DNA of 64,000 nucleotides from positions 3,906,001 to 3,970,000 of the forward strand of contig QYRS01000004.1 in the NCBI GenBank assembly GCA_006503535.1. Direction: 5' to 3'. The notes under the pieces were generated by a model. It made no database searches and had not been told where the DNA came from. It saw nothing but the letters and a program-made list of their open reading frames with translations. The DNA comes from Arthrinium phaeospermum. Taxonomy: Eukaryota > Ascomycota > Sordariomycetes > Amphisphaeriales > Apiosporaceae. Made by a program: the position numbers and the translations under genes. Of this stretch, positions 44,765 to 55,780 are shown one piece after another; positions within the stretch are counted from its first letter, which is position 1; each line of letters opens with the position of its first letter.

Positions 44765-46544
44765 CTACGTCGACGAAGGCACATTCCCCTGCATAACCTG
44801 CATAAAGACCTGGAGCGAAGCCTCGGGCTCTGTCATTGTACGAATATCAATTCAGTATTTCGTAGCCATCAAGGGGAGAAACAGCAAGCGGAAACAACAT
44901 ACGGTAATAAGGCACCTCATGCCCTGCCTCGAAGACGCGCAGGAAGCTCAAGTTCCCGGCCGTCTTGAACGTGCCCTTGGCGACCCCCGCCACCTCGTAG
45001 GGCTCCATGCCCGCCTCGTTGAACTGGGTCGCGTTGGCGTACGCGACGGCGTCGGCCACGTGCAGGCCGCCCATCCAGTTGCAGATGTAGTCGGCGTCGC
45101 CCGCCCACAGCAGCACCTGGATCCCCGTCCGCACCACCTCGGACAGGGTGTCGAGGAAGGAACGGGCGTCTGTGTTTCATTCACTGTTAGTAGTGTACTT
45201 ACTTCCAGTGAAGTATTGGAGCAGAAATAAAGAGATCCTACCATCTCCAGTCCGACTGAACCTCTCGTAAGGAGCATTCGGGCACTCCTGATACTGCACC
45301 TTGGCCCCAATCTTCCGCATGATGTCGGGCCGGTGCAGGTAGTCCACGTACGTCTCGGGCGGGAAGGCGTCCTTGGATGGCTGGCGGATGTCGTACGTGT
45401 CGAAGTCCGTAATGGCGGCGATGGGGTTGTCGATCTCCCTGATACAAATACTATCGGCGTCGGCGCACGCGGCGTCCCCGCCCGTGGCGACACACTTGTC
45501 GAGCGCCGGCTTACAGCGGGCCTCGAAGACATCGTACAGCTGCGCCGCCGTGCTCTCGTTGATGAGAGGCCGGTAGCTGTTGCCGGCGGCGAACTCGATG
45601 CCGGCGCGCTCCTGGATCGTCGAGTCGAACCAGCCGTTGTTGATGCCGACGGCCTTGAGCCGCAGCTTCTCGCCCGTCGCCGCGCCGGCGTCGATGGCCG
45701 CGTTCTGGGCCTGTATGTAGCGCGCGAACTCGGGGCCGTAGTGCCCCCCGTAGCTCTCGGTGAAGATGCCGAAGTCGCGGCAGGCGTACTCGGGGAAGCT
45801 GGCGTAGAAGGCCTGCAGCAGGTTCCACACGTAGGGCGCCGCCGTCACCGTCGAGTTGACGGGATCCGAGCCGTACGAGAAGCCCGTGCCGATGGGCTGG
45901 TCCACGTAGAGCATGTTGGCGTAGTTGTTCCAGCTGTAGGGGTTCAGGCTGGGCTCTGTCTCGTTGTTGTAGAACTGGCAAGGGCCGTGTTCCTGGAAGA
46001 GGCCGATCACTGTGTTACAGTCAGTACTGATTCAGATACAGCGAAATCATGGATATTCATGTCGCCTCAACACAAGCGAAGTCGGGCTTGACAGGTACTG
46101 ACTGGAACTGCACCCGGGACCGCCATTGAACCAAGTAACAAGAGGAGCCTCGGCCGGCTTGTTACGCGCCTCGAAGAACCTTTGCCCACAAATTAGCATT
46201 CTTGAATCTATGCTCATCATAGCTTGCTAGCTGATGCCGCAATCTCACCACACTCACCAAAACCACATGGACATGTTCTTGCCCACCTCGAGGTAGCCCG
46301 AGTACTGGTTGACGCCCGGCGTGGTCTCGCAGACGCCCGAGTTCTTCACAAAGGACATCTTGGAGCCCGTCTCGTAGTGTTCGAACACATTGTACGAGAT
46401 GCCCTCCCGCTCCTCAATGTACCGCTTGTTTAGGTGCTGCGACTCGGAGGAAGCAGCAGCAGCAGCCGCCGCGGGCGCCGCGACGGCCGTCTGGGCCACG
46501 ACCGCGAAAAGAGCGGTCGTCGCTACGCCTCGAAACCAACGCAT
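44765..46544 (-). CDS. Serine carboxypeptidase, family S10, secreted
   Basis: Five exons: 46544-46258, 46179-46103, 46009-45242, 45169-44903 and 44829-44765, giving 487 residues, with introns of 72-93 bp. A signal peptide (FRGVATTALFAVVAQTAVAA) and a short propeptide-like KR site precede the catalytic domain. The oxyanion block NGGPGCSS spans the exon 2/3 junction. The nucleophile is Ser about 207 in TESYGGHYGP. The catalytic Asp is about 404 in WAGDADYICNW and His about 461 in FEAGHEVPYY, so the triad is complete. The last short exon supplies QPEASLQVFMQVMQGN. It should release C-terminal residues from peptides outside the cell or in the vacuole. TESY in place of GESY occurs in a fungal subset of S10. 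ATG 46544 is the first ATG of the frame. Confidence 0.93.
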
Positions 46545-46614
46545 GGTCAAGTATTGACTTAGGCCGAGTGCTAGAAATTGATCGATGCTTTTCTACCAGA
46601 ATTGGTCCAAAAAG

Positions 46615-46624
46615 ATATATATCT
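46615..46624 (-). promoter_or_regulatory. Possible TATA element of the carboxypeptidase gene
   Basis: The palindrome GATATATATC lies 71-80 bp before the ATG at 46544 on the reverse strand. This is a pattern match only; a leader this short would be unusual but possible. Confidence 0.3.
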
Positions 46625-47787
46625 TGTCCAAGAAAAGCCTCACTGTTGGTGACGAGTCGTGATCACCACCTGCTTTCGGAACGGGCCGAAGAAAGGGCAG
46701 GCAGGCCTACTTGAACGAAGGGAACGGAGTCACGAATCAAGTCGACAAGACCTCGAGAAGAGCGAGTAAGGCCAAGAAAAGAAGTTTCGCAGACCAGGCT
46801 CGCGAGGAGAGAATATATAAAGTCCAATTGAACGCCCGCCGGATAAGAACCAGCCAACCACATGAGGCAACTGCCTTCCCTTCCACCAGGATGCAGCAGC
46901 TATCTTGAACCCCACACAAGATGCTGCATTGGAGAAGAAGGAAGCAACGGGTGACGGGTAAGCAAGCCTGGCTCTGTGTACCCATCCTTTCCCCCCGCCG
47001 CCACCGGCCAGGAACAGACAAATTATTATCTGATCCAATCAAGAAATTGATAGACAGATATCGGCATCTACAAGTGCAAGCTGCTATCATTGAACTGTTG
47101 CACATAAAAAATGCGAATGTACAAGCCTCGGGGGCGGGTCATGGCCAAGAACGCGTCGCCTGCTGCCCCGACCGATTAGGAAGGTCATTGAAGCAGGGTC
47201 ACATCGTGATCTGCTGATCGGCGGGTGGTGCTAGGAAAGCCGATACGCCGCGCCCCCGCGCTCTCTCTCTCTTCAGAGGCCACACACACATCTTTACAGT
47301 ACATAGAGAAAAGAACGCACCGGCTCTCTCAAATGTATGTGCCGGAGGAGTTCCCTTGGCGAAATCTTGCCAAAAGCTTGAGTAAGACGGGAGATATGCA
47401 TCATCCATCGGGTGGGGCGGGGAACTTGCAATCTGAGACATATCCTCTCTCAGCATCGTCAACGTCAGTGGCTTGCTAGTTTGCAGGGCTTCAAGCTGCA
47501 AATGTGACAATTGGTATGGCATGAGAGCGCAGTGTTACAATAGAATGGCATAATGGCGTAATCTCATAATGGCTTAACAGTAACTGTACTATCCAACCCC
47601 AGTAGCGAATATTGGAATAATGAAAAGCTGAATGCCTACTCTATAACAAGTGAGCACAGCGTAATGCATCTCGCTTCGCTAATCATGTTTTGACCAATCC
47701 GCAAATGTTTCCCAAAACCGCGCCCAGTCGTTCCAATACAGCTCGGCATCGAAGGCATAACAGCGGAAATGATGGCTCTGCCCCCTT
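46625..47787. other. Intergenic region, no gene supported
   Basis: About 1.2 kb between two reverse genes. A forward GAATATATAAAGTCC occurs near 46811 but no forward gene follows it. Short frames on both strands have no family content. Confidence 0.5.
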
Positions 47788-49366
47788 CTAGTTCGGCAAA
47801 GCCGACGAACCGGGTGGCGCTGGTGAATCTGACAGGGTTGGCTTCTCCGTCAGCGCCGGCGTGTCCATCGAAGTCGAGTGTTCAGGCGGACTCGACTTTT
47901 CCGGCAGAGTTGGCGATGCTGGTGGAACCGACTTCTCCGACCGACTCGATGTATGCATCTGAGCCGCCTCGTTTCTGGTCAGCGACTTCGCATACGTCTC
48001 GATGGCGCTGCGGAGCTGGTAGATAACGCCCTCCTCCCACCAGAAATGGCCCGCGCCGCTGATCTCCACGTCGAGGAACTGCGAACCGGCAAACCCTTTC
48101 AGCCTCGCCGCCCACTCCCGGAACTTGTGCACCTGCGCCATCCCGTCCTGGTCGCCGTATACCACCAGCGTCGGATTCCGCACCAGCTTCAGCTCGGCGG
48201 CCTCGGCCTCATTCTGTGGCGTCTCCGCCGTATCCTGGCCCTCCGAAACTGACGTACCCCGGGCCCGCTTCCGGGACAAGCTGCCAAAGGGATTGGGGAT
48301 GCTCATGGTGGCCAAGTTGGTCATGAGGCCGATGGGGGGCGACACTGTCAGATAAGCACTCCGAAACTTGGGCAAGTCCGTGACGATTTGCATGCAATCG
48401 TGATGTTCGTCGTGGGCCAGATCTGTACTTTCAGATTTGGACTGGTCACCGCGCCGCCGCCGTACGAGCTTGGACCGGCCCAGGATATCCTTGACGCCAT
48501 TGCGAATCTTGTCCTCGCGCTCAAACGAGCGTGACCGCCTCACTTCCTGGCTTTTGCGCGGGCTGGTGTCCTCGTCGCCGCCGATGCGCATCCCCATCGA
48601 CTTCCGGGGCGATGCCGGCATCGATGCCAGCCGGTTCTGCTGCTCGGCCAGATGCTGCGCCCGCAGGCGGATGTCGGCGGCGTGGGTGTGCACCGCGGGG
48701 CTGTGAAATAGGGCCAAGATGGAATCCAGCGGGGGGATTTTGGTAGTGACCGTAGCTCCGTACGAATAGCCGCATTGCAGCAGTGTCGGAGATGGCGCCG
48801 GGGGGTGCCCCTCAGCGATAGTGCGTGAGGGGATGTCTAGATAACGGGCGTAGTAGGCCAGAAACCCCACCACGGACATGTAATCGCCCTGTTCGGGCTT
48901 CGAGGTCCATGACGTCCGGCCGCCGGATTTCGAGGCACCTCTTTTGCAGACCGTGTCAGCACGGGGGGCTTTTCAATTCATTTCTTCCCTTGGTACCACA
49001 TGGGGTTGAAAGTATGTGTGCTACTGACCTGAAATTGAAGGTAGCCACCACGAACCCCGCCTGGACCAGGATATCGCCGATGACATCAACGATGGGATCA
49101 TCGTAGGAGCCGCCCAGTGGCGCATAAGGATGGGCAACTAGGTAGATGCGCGTTAGATTTCAAAAGACAATTGAAAACGGTTCGTAGGTTTGGCTACCGA
49201 TTGCGATGTGTCGGCCCCATGGCCGGGCGCTGCTGGCGTCGTCCTCGTCCCCCGACTGCGAGGATGGAGGGGCCAAGAGGCTCTGGGGGTGGAAGACTCG
49301 GCAGTCGAGCTTGTGGCCGTCATGTACGGAGGGAATGGTAAAGCTCAGGGTGGGCTTTAGAAACAT
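47788..49366 (-). CDS. Alpha/beta hydrolase family protein
   Basis: Three exons: 49366-49198, 49137-49029 and 48940-47788 (introns 60 and 88 bp), giving 476 residues. Exon 1 starts with the strand MFLKPTLSFTIPSVHD. Exon 2 carries the HPYAPLGGSYDDP oxyanion-type loop. The second junction rebuilds FNFRGASKSGGR. The nucleophile elbow is CGYSYGATV (Ser near residue 150). A charged insert of about 150 residues follows (RRSRSFEREDKIRNGVKDIL), then the Asp strand LVVYGDQDGM and the His loop ISGAGHFWW. The triad is therefore complete. The C-terminal 75 residues are Ser/Pro-rich repeats (PTLPEKSSPPEHS) and probably disordered. No signal peptide is seen, so it is likely intracellular. Substrate unknown; the lid-like charged insert suggests regulation or localisation by phosphorylation, which is inference. 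Confidence 0.88.
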
Positions 49367-50496
49367 GGTGACGGTCCGCCGACAACATGTTGGGGATGGA
49401 CCGGGCGCGCAAAGAGAGGGAGGTGGGAAGGTAAAGCTTGAAGCAAGCCCGAGCTGAGCAATTGAAGTGTCGGTCGGTGTTTGTTTCTGTTTCGAAATTC
49501 CGTTGGTCCTTCTCGAAGCGCTAGGCGAAGGCCGCATTCGCATTCCCTCGATGTGCATGACTTACGTCAGTTCCGACAGGGATGCCAGAACCAGCCAGCC
49601 CTGACCAGAATTCCCCGACGGGTGGGTGCCACTAAAGACGGGACTCTGGCCTGGCGCTTTCACCACAAAACCAATCGGCAGTTTTTTTATTAGTATACTT
49701 GAATACTTTAAGTGTTTATTTCAGTATCTGGTAGTCAGTCAGTCGATATATAACACGACTATTCTAGTGTTTTGAGAGTTGGAATTGCATCAAGTTGTGT
49801 AGTTGTTGGTGCCAGATCCGAATGGTCCGGAGTCTTCCAAGTCACAGGCGCTTCTGGTGGTACCACAGAGACGCGTTTCGTGGTGCGTCACGTTCCCTCC
49901 ATCAATCAATTAAGCGTGTATCTATTCTCGTGTCAATGGATGTCTAGGCATTGGCCTTTTCCACTTTCGTCCATTATGGCCTTCAGTTATTGACTTATTG
50001 GTGTCCGGGCGGCATCCTTTATCTCACATAAGCGGAAAGAATGACAGCAATTGAACTGGTCAAAGTCCCATGCGAATCCATTTTGTAGGCGGGACCACGG
50101 ATGTTATCATCTTACTGCCTGAGACTTGCCTTAAGTTGGGGCAAAGCTGCATGCTACCGACAGAACCTCAGCGTAACAAATCAATTCCCCAATCGGTGAC
50201 GGCAGTGACATTTATTATTACCGAGTTACTTGGTATATGGTAGACTGAGTGGCTTTCTATCTGATCTGCAAAACTGCTAGAGATCTTAACAGCAAAGCTC
50301 CTGGTGTTTTTGAGCGAATGGACATCCCCACCAGTCCAGAGGTCGCCCCTTTATCAACATGAAAACCACTTAACCCCTAACACCATCCTCAGTCTACTAC
50401 AGTGAATCCAACTGAGCCTTGGTGACAGCATCATATTCAGCTATTTATTATTTTGATTTTCGGATTTCTTTTACAAACCCCTACCTACCCATCTAT
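49367..50496. other. Intergenic region, no gene supported
   Basis: About 1.1 kb between two reverse genes, moderately AT-rich around 49680-49760 (TTTTTTTATTAGTATAC, TCGATATATAACACG). No RNA gene or repeat was recognised. Confidence 0.5.
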
Positions 50497-52509
50497 TCAG
50501 TAGAGCCGTGCTATCCGCTGTCCCAGCTCCGCCGCCGCCCGAATCCCCTCATCCCCAAACATAATCCCCTGAACGTGACAAGCGCCCACGAAATCATAGT
50601 CATCCTCACCACTAGTAGTCGTGGGATCACCGCCGGCGCCACGCCGTGGACGCAAAGTAAACGGCACCCGCCCATGCCCAAAAACCCAAACCTCGTCCCC
50701 GACCTCCGTCTCCAAGTGCCCCAGCCCCAGGAGCCCGCCCACCGTGACAAAGAACCGACGATTCTTGATAGCCCGGCCGACGGACACGCGCAGGCGGTCG
50801 ATCGACTCGCCGTCCTCCCCCGTGCGCAGATGGCGCGCCATATCCTGCCGGTCTTCTAGGGTAGCCTCCCCCTCGAGCGGGGTCTGCTCGCCGTCGTCGC
50901 CCAGGATCTCGCCCAGGACCAGCCGGCAGAACCGGTCATACATATCGCAGTTGCCGGGCTCGAGGCCGCAGTACAACATATCCTCTGTCGCATCGAGGGC
51001 CGCGGAATTGTTCTTGCAATATTGCGTCCACCAGGCCCGCAGGATGGGGCGGACGGGCGGGTACTCGTTGATGCCGTCGACCTCGACGTAGTAGCCGTCG
51101 CCCACCTCGGCGACGGTGTCGATGGCGACGCCGCTCAGCCGCAGGGCCTCGCCGTCGTACTCAGGGGCGTGATCTCGGGGTAAGCCCTGGTTGGCTTCGA
51201 AGCGGTGGTAGAAGTGGTGCTGCCGCCAAGGGACGGTGTCGTACTTGGGTTCAGAGCGCATGTCCACTGCCCACCGGGGAAGTCCTTCTCCTTCATCGTC
51301 CGCCTCGGCCTCCCGGCGGGGGTCGATGACCAGAGGGTGCAGATCGCCACCGTCCCCGTCTCGGTGGATCAGGTCCAACGTATAGTTGATGTACACTTGC
51401 CTCATGTCCAACGCATAGTCGCACTTCTCGCTCCTCGGCAGGACGCCGGGGGCGTTCAGCCCCGTCAACGCGTAGACCTTGTCGACCGGCATGGTCGCGG
51501 AGCGCCCCCGCCACTTGATGGCGGTCGGCAGGGGCGGCTCGCCCGTGTCGCTGTCGTAGCTCCCCATCCAGATCACGTGGGCCATCAAATCGCCCAGGTG
51601 CCCGGGGTCGTGGAGCATCGCGCACTGCGAGCCCGTCATACTTTCTTCGTAATCCCAGGTCCGTATCCAAGCCTCAGACGCGGCTGCCATGGTATCCCAG
51701 GAGATGGAAAACGGACCCCAGAGAAATACGGCGTCGGGGGGCAGCATGGCTTCCTGCACCGTCCATACGCGTTTCCACCAGGGACCCTTTCTGGGACTGA
51801 TCCGGCCCAAAGCTGCCATGGCGGCTCGGAATGACTCTTCTGACTTGACACATTCAGGAACAGGGGGCACATCAGCCTCATTGGAACTGACGTCTGAGCG
51901 AGGGTCGGTCTCTGCACCAGAACTGGCCTTCGAAGTAGAACTGGCCTTCGAAGTAGATCCGGCATCCGAATTGGAGCCGGCATCCGAATTGGAGCCGGCA
52001 TCCGAATTGGAGCTGGCATCCGAGTTCGAATCGGATTCCGAGTCCGAGTCAGACCCCGGGTCGTGAGCCGCGATGTACTCCAGAACCGCGACCCCCGCCT
52101 CAGCATCCGCGAGCGGAGTATCCGCGTCCAGCTCGCCCATCCACAAGAGCGCCCGAGTGCAGTTCGAGTAGATGGCGCGCATCCGGCTGACCTGCGCGCT
52201 CTTCTCCGTGGTGTCGGACTGGTTGATGCACAGCCGGTCGATCCACAGGGTCCGCGGATCCGACGCATGGCGCAGGCGGAAGAGGATGTCCTCCAAGCCC
52301 TGCGTGATGGTCACGCTCTGCCCGTCGACCTCGAGGCGCGCCGGGTCGGGCTTGATGCTCCACACGTACGAGAGGGCCTCGTACGGCGGGTGGTCGGCGA
52401 GCGACGTCGTGCGGAGCTCGCAGCGAAGGGGCGCGTCCCCCTCGCCAGGCAAGAGGACGAGGACGCGGAAGTCGTCTCCCGTGAGGGTATCCATTGCGGG
52501 AATATCCAT
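50497..52509 (-). CDS. HET-domain protein with a repeat insert in the HET domain
   Basis: Intronless, 670 residues, ATG 52509. HET blocks are YEALSYVWS (about residues 43-51), LWIDRLCINQSD and, further on, WTVQEAMLP (about 246). Between blocks 2 and 3 lies an insert of roughly 55 residues of Ser/Asp/Asn/Ala-rich six-residue repeats, encoded by 18-bp units. The C-terminal half (SRFCRLVLGEI-type regions and VGRAIKNRRFFVTVGG) matches the standard tail of these proteins, where GLLGLG closes the domain. It is a member of the fungal non-self recognition family. The insert is expected to loop out of the domain and may vary in length between strains. It is more canonical in block 2 than the HET gene at 7190. 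Confidence 0.9.
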   Translation of the reverse strand: MDIPAMDTLTGDDFRVLVLLPGEGDAPLRCELRTTSLADHPPYEALSYVWSIKPDPARLEVDGQSVTITQGLEDILFRLRHASDPRTLWIDRLCINQSDTTEKSAQVSRMRAIYSNCTRALLWMGELDADTPLADAEAGVAVLEYIAAHDPGSDSDSESDSNSDASSNSDAGSNSDAGSNSDAGSTSKASSTSKASSGAETDPRSDVSSNEADVPPVPECVKSEESFRAAMAALGRISPRKGPWWKRVWTVQEAMLPPDAVFLWGPFSISWDTMAAASEAWIRTWDYEESMTGSQCAMLHDPGHLGDLMAHVIWMGSYDSDTGEPPLPTAIKWRGRSATMPVDKVYALTGLNAPGVLPRSEKCDYALDMRQVYINYTLDLIHRDGDGGDLHPLVIDPRREAEADDEGEGLPRWAVDMRSEPKYDTVPWRQHHFYHRFEANQGLPRDHAPEYDGEALRLSGVAIDTVAEVGDGYYVEVDGINEYPPVRPILRAWWTQYCKNNSAALDATEDMLYCGLEPGNCDMYDRFCRLVLGEILGDDGEQTPLEGEATLEDRQDMARHLRTGEDGESIDRLRVSVGRAIKNRRFFVTVGGLLGLGHLETEVGDEVWVFGHGRVPFTLRPRRGAGGDPTTTSGEDDYDFVGACHVQGIMFGDEGIRAAAELGQRIARLY
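51919..52044. repeat. 18-bp coding minisatellite in the HET gene
   Basis: Six in-register units of 18 bp (51919-52026), such as AGAACTGGCCTTCGAAGT twice and GGAGCCGGCATCCGAATT twice, plus a decayed unit to 52044. Two unit types alternate in blocks, showing recent local duplication. Being a multiple of three, copy changes keep the frame. Confidence 0.92.
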
Positions 52510-55500
52510 TCTCCAAGCGGCAAGTTCCTGGGCTTCGCAGAACTGCCCATCCAGAATGCCTGACCGCTACGTTGACGGTGAATTTACTAGCCCATGCTTT
52601 TTCCGCCTAGCCCTCAGGGCAGATAGGGCAGGCATGGTGCGCCAGGGACATATCCACTCGACTAGTCGAGATGCTATCCAGATTCGGTCCGTGTTTGCTT
52701 GAAATAGGTGGGCCGCATCACGGAGCTTGGCCGGCCCTCCGCGGCCATTGCTACCTTGCAGACCATAACGTCCTCGTCCGGCGACTGGCTATGTATTGCA
52801 GCCGGAACTTGTTGCAGATATGAGCATTAACGAGCAATATCTTAGTCCGGTTGGACAGACGGGCTCGATTGATTGATCCTCGAGGTTTTGGCGTTCGCCT
52901 AAAAGCTTGTCCAAATTTGGTATAGATAGATGGATGCGTGAGTTATTGCTTACTCCACGAAGATGAACCGCAAGCGTTGCGTGCAACTAACTGCCTTCTG
53001 TTGATAAGTGTTGGGCTTGTTCAGATATCTTCGTAGCACGGGTGTTGATCTTCGTGTAATACAACTGCGAATTCCCAGATGCAGCCTTTGATCCAGTTTG
53101 AAATGTGGTCGTTTGATGTGGGTGTGATGGGACGCTCGTGACACGATACACTTGGCGCTCTGCGCAAGTTACTTAGAGGCCAGAGCAAAGGTCAGATTTG
53201 ACAGAGTCGTCTAGGTACGGAGCTTAGGTCCCTGATTCGACGCTGCACAACATTCGGTAGCCCAACGCGTGTAAGCAACGTGGCTTCAGCCCACCTTTCA
53301 TCCCTTGACCCGAAAGTCCTACCTACATACAGTACTTGTACATGTTGGAAACAAGTGGCCAGGTGACGAAGCTCCGGGTCATCTTTTGCCTTACACATGC
53401 AAGGAGTTCTACGGTCCGTGGGCATGAAATATGTATGGGAATGGCTGGCAGCAATTCAAACAATTGCGGAGAACCTGACTCGAGACGGCACGTCGGAGAA
53501 AGAAAGAAAAATATTGTGTCGACGATCCAAGTTGCCAGCCGGGTGTGTTCGTCTTGCTTTGAATGCATAGGGAGAGTTTCACATGATTCATGAAAATGGC
53601 GGGCGGAGCCGAGTCTCCGATGTCACAGCTGAGCGCATTTGCGTAGAGCAGGCCCAGTCGGGCAGAAACCCGGGGAAGTGCTACCCACGGGAACACTCTA
53701 AATGTTCTGTGCTGCAACCTCTCCCCACGGGGGATCATTGATCGCTGCCTCGAGTTGCCCCTTGAGGGAAGCAATTACTCTTTCGAGGAGCTGAATGCGA
53801 GGTGACCTGCATTGACCAGAGAAGATGGGGAAAGCGAAATGGGCATGTCCTGGGGAAGAGGAATCTCGATGGGGAGCTGCCGGAGAGGCCTGGAGTTTCA
53901 TCAAAACACATCGAGTCTTCAAGAACACAGCAGACAATAATATTACATACATGTGCATTCAACGATGGCGATTTGTTGACGACTGCCCCAGTGGAAGCAA
54001 ACCGGATTGTGCATGCACTACATGTATGTAAAGTACGTAGGAGGTACGCATCTCGCTCGGCATTGGCTCCGACTAGAATGCTGGGAGGCGGCGGCGCATT
54101 TTTAAGCTTTTCTCCTTCCCCCAGGAAGTCCACGGATTAGACGAGCTGGCGCTGCCTAGCTCCCGCTTTTCTCTCCTGGCAGGCTGACCTGGTTCACGCA
54201 CGACATTCTGGTTAGAGTTGTTTTTTTTACCCTTGAGGCAGCGGATCGACCGGTTTGTTCCAAGGCAGCGCAGCCTCACACAAGTCATGGCTGGTCTTGG
54301 TATGGACTGATGGCTTGCGTAGTGTCTGGTAGTCTAGCAAGTGTCTGCACCCTTTTGGCCAGTGGTTGCTGGCAGAGTACTGGCAGACAGCTATGTCGGG
54401 CTCTGGTGTCTCACACCACCCCGCACTACGCGAGCATGGGCTGGTGTGACCCCGTGGTCCGCACCCATTGGATCTGCTCGTCGCTGGAGACGGTGTGCTG
54501 GGTCACGAGTCGGACAACTGGGGTTGACTGTATTCTTTTTCCAGCATCCGCGAATGGCTCATGGTAATGTTGTACTACAGACCAATGCGTCGTGCTGCAT
54601 AAGCTGTCCAAGTCGCCGGACCTGCATTTGTATCAGTCTGTGTCTAGACTCTACAGGTCTCGCTTCGAAACATGAGGTTCGTATTGACCATTCGGGTACG
54701 CAAACTTGAAAGCCAGGCAGGTCCTTATTTCAAGTCTTGTCCCCCCTTAGTGCTGCGTAACGTAACAACAGCCTGTGCCACCAAATTCTGAGGTCAGCGG
54801 TACAGGTTGGTGATGGGTATTGGTAATGTTGGGTTGTGCAGAGTCGAAGAGCTACCTGGCTGGCCTGACCTTGAGGGGTGAAGGGGCCTTTTGCTTGGGG
54901 GCCAGATGACCTTTGTGGCTGGCTGCGCTGCTGCACTGCGGGCCAAAATGCTGGGGGTCAGCAGGGGAGATGGAGTACCACTGGAGATGCCGGCCGCTGA
55001 TCTCAGCTCGGCTTAGGTGCCATCCAATTGAACTCGGCCTGCGATCTCGATTCGTCAGATCAGGGTCGCTAGTCTCGCTAACCTCGCTGGACCAGTTGCC
55101 AACCCACCCCAACTCGGTCCCCTGTAGAGGAACCCTGTAGTGCCTAATTGCTGCTAATGTAACACTGCGCTCCCACTCTGACGTCTCCGGGCCTGCAGGG
55201 CCCAGTCACTTTTAATAAGTCTTTGTCAGAAAACATCCCGCCCTATTCGTTCAATACTCTTCGTCTTCGTCGTCGTCGTCACCACCACGGTTGTTGACTG
55301 TCTGCTACTCTTTCTGTTTGGGCAGCAGCTGCCTACCTCCTCTACCACGTCGTTTCACCCAATACCCCATATATTCCTTGTTATTGTAATTTTCCCCTAC
55401 TGATTCCCATATACCCTACCATTCCGCTTCGCCGTACGTCCCTTTCTCTGACGTACAATCCCCTCGAACTATTGCTGGCTTGTCGCATCGCATGCGAAAA

Positions 55501-55776
55501 CACCACCACCCGAAATCTCCTTGCGATACCACATTACTTCAACTTCACGCCCTTTGAATTGTCGGGCCCGAGACTCACGACCGTGCATCGCTTCCGTCCG
55601 GCCGATCTTCAGCCAGAGCCGCCATTGAGACCGCGCCTTCACCGCCACGGACCTCGGGTCCTCGATCTTGTCGAGTCTGGAGACCGCCAAACAGAAGGGC
55701 TTAGGATGCTAGCCCGACAGGTGCTTCGACCGTTTCGATCTCGCCCAATCCAAACTCCGTCTTCCTCTTGTCCATC
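52510..55776. other. Long divergent spacer before the patatin lipase gene
   Basis: About 3.3 kb. No gene is supported. The last 550 bp (55230-55776) are pyrimidine-rich with a TCGTCGTCGTCG run near 55270 and probably form the promoter and long leader of the lipase gene. Frames at 53735-54133 reverse and 54310-54709 forward have no family features. Confidence 0.5.
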
Positions 55777-55780
55777 ATGA
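55706..55780 (+). promoter_or_regulatory. Upstream ORF whose stop overlaps the lipase start (ATGA)
   Basis: ATG 55706 opens a 24-codon frame ending in TGA at 55778-55780, which overlaps the main ATG at 55777-55779. If the leader includes it, translation of the lipase would depend on leaky scanning or reinitiation. Confidence 0.5.

Noticed and set aside
52510..55776. Frames at 53735-54133 and 54310-54709
   Set aside because: Translations show no domain, signal peptide or membrane pattern and overlap opposing frames.
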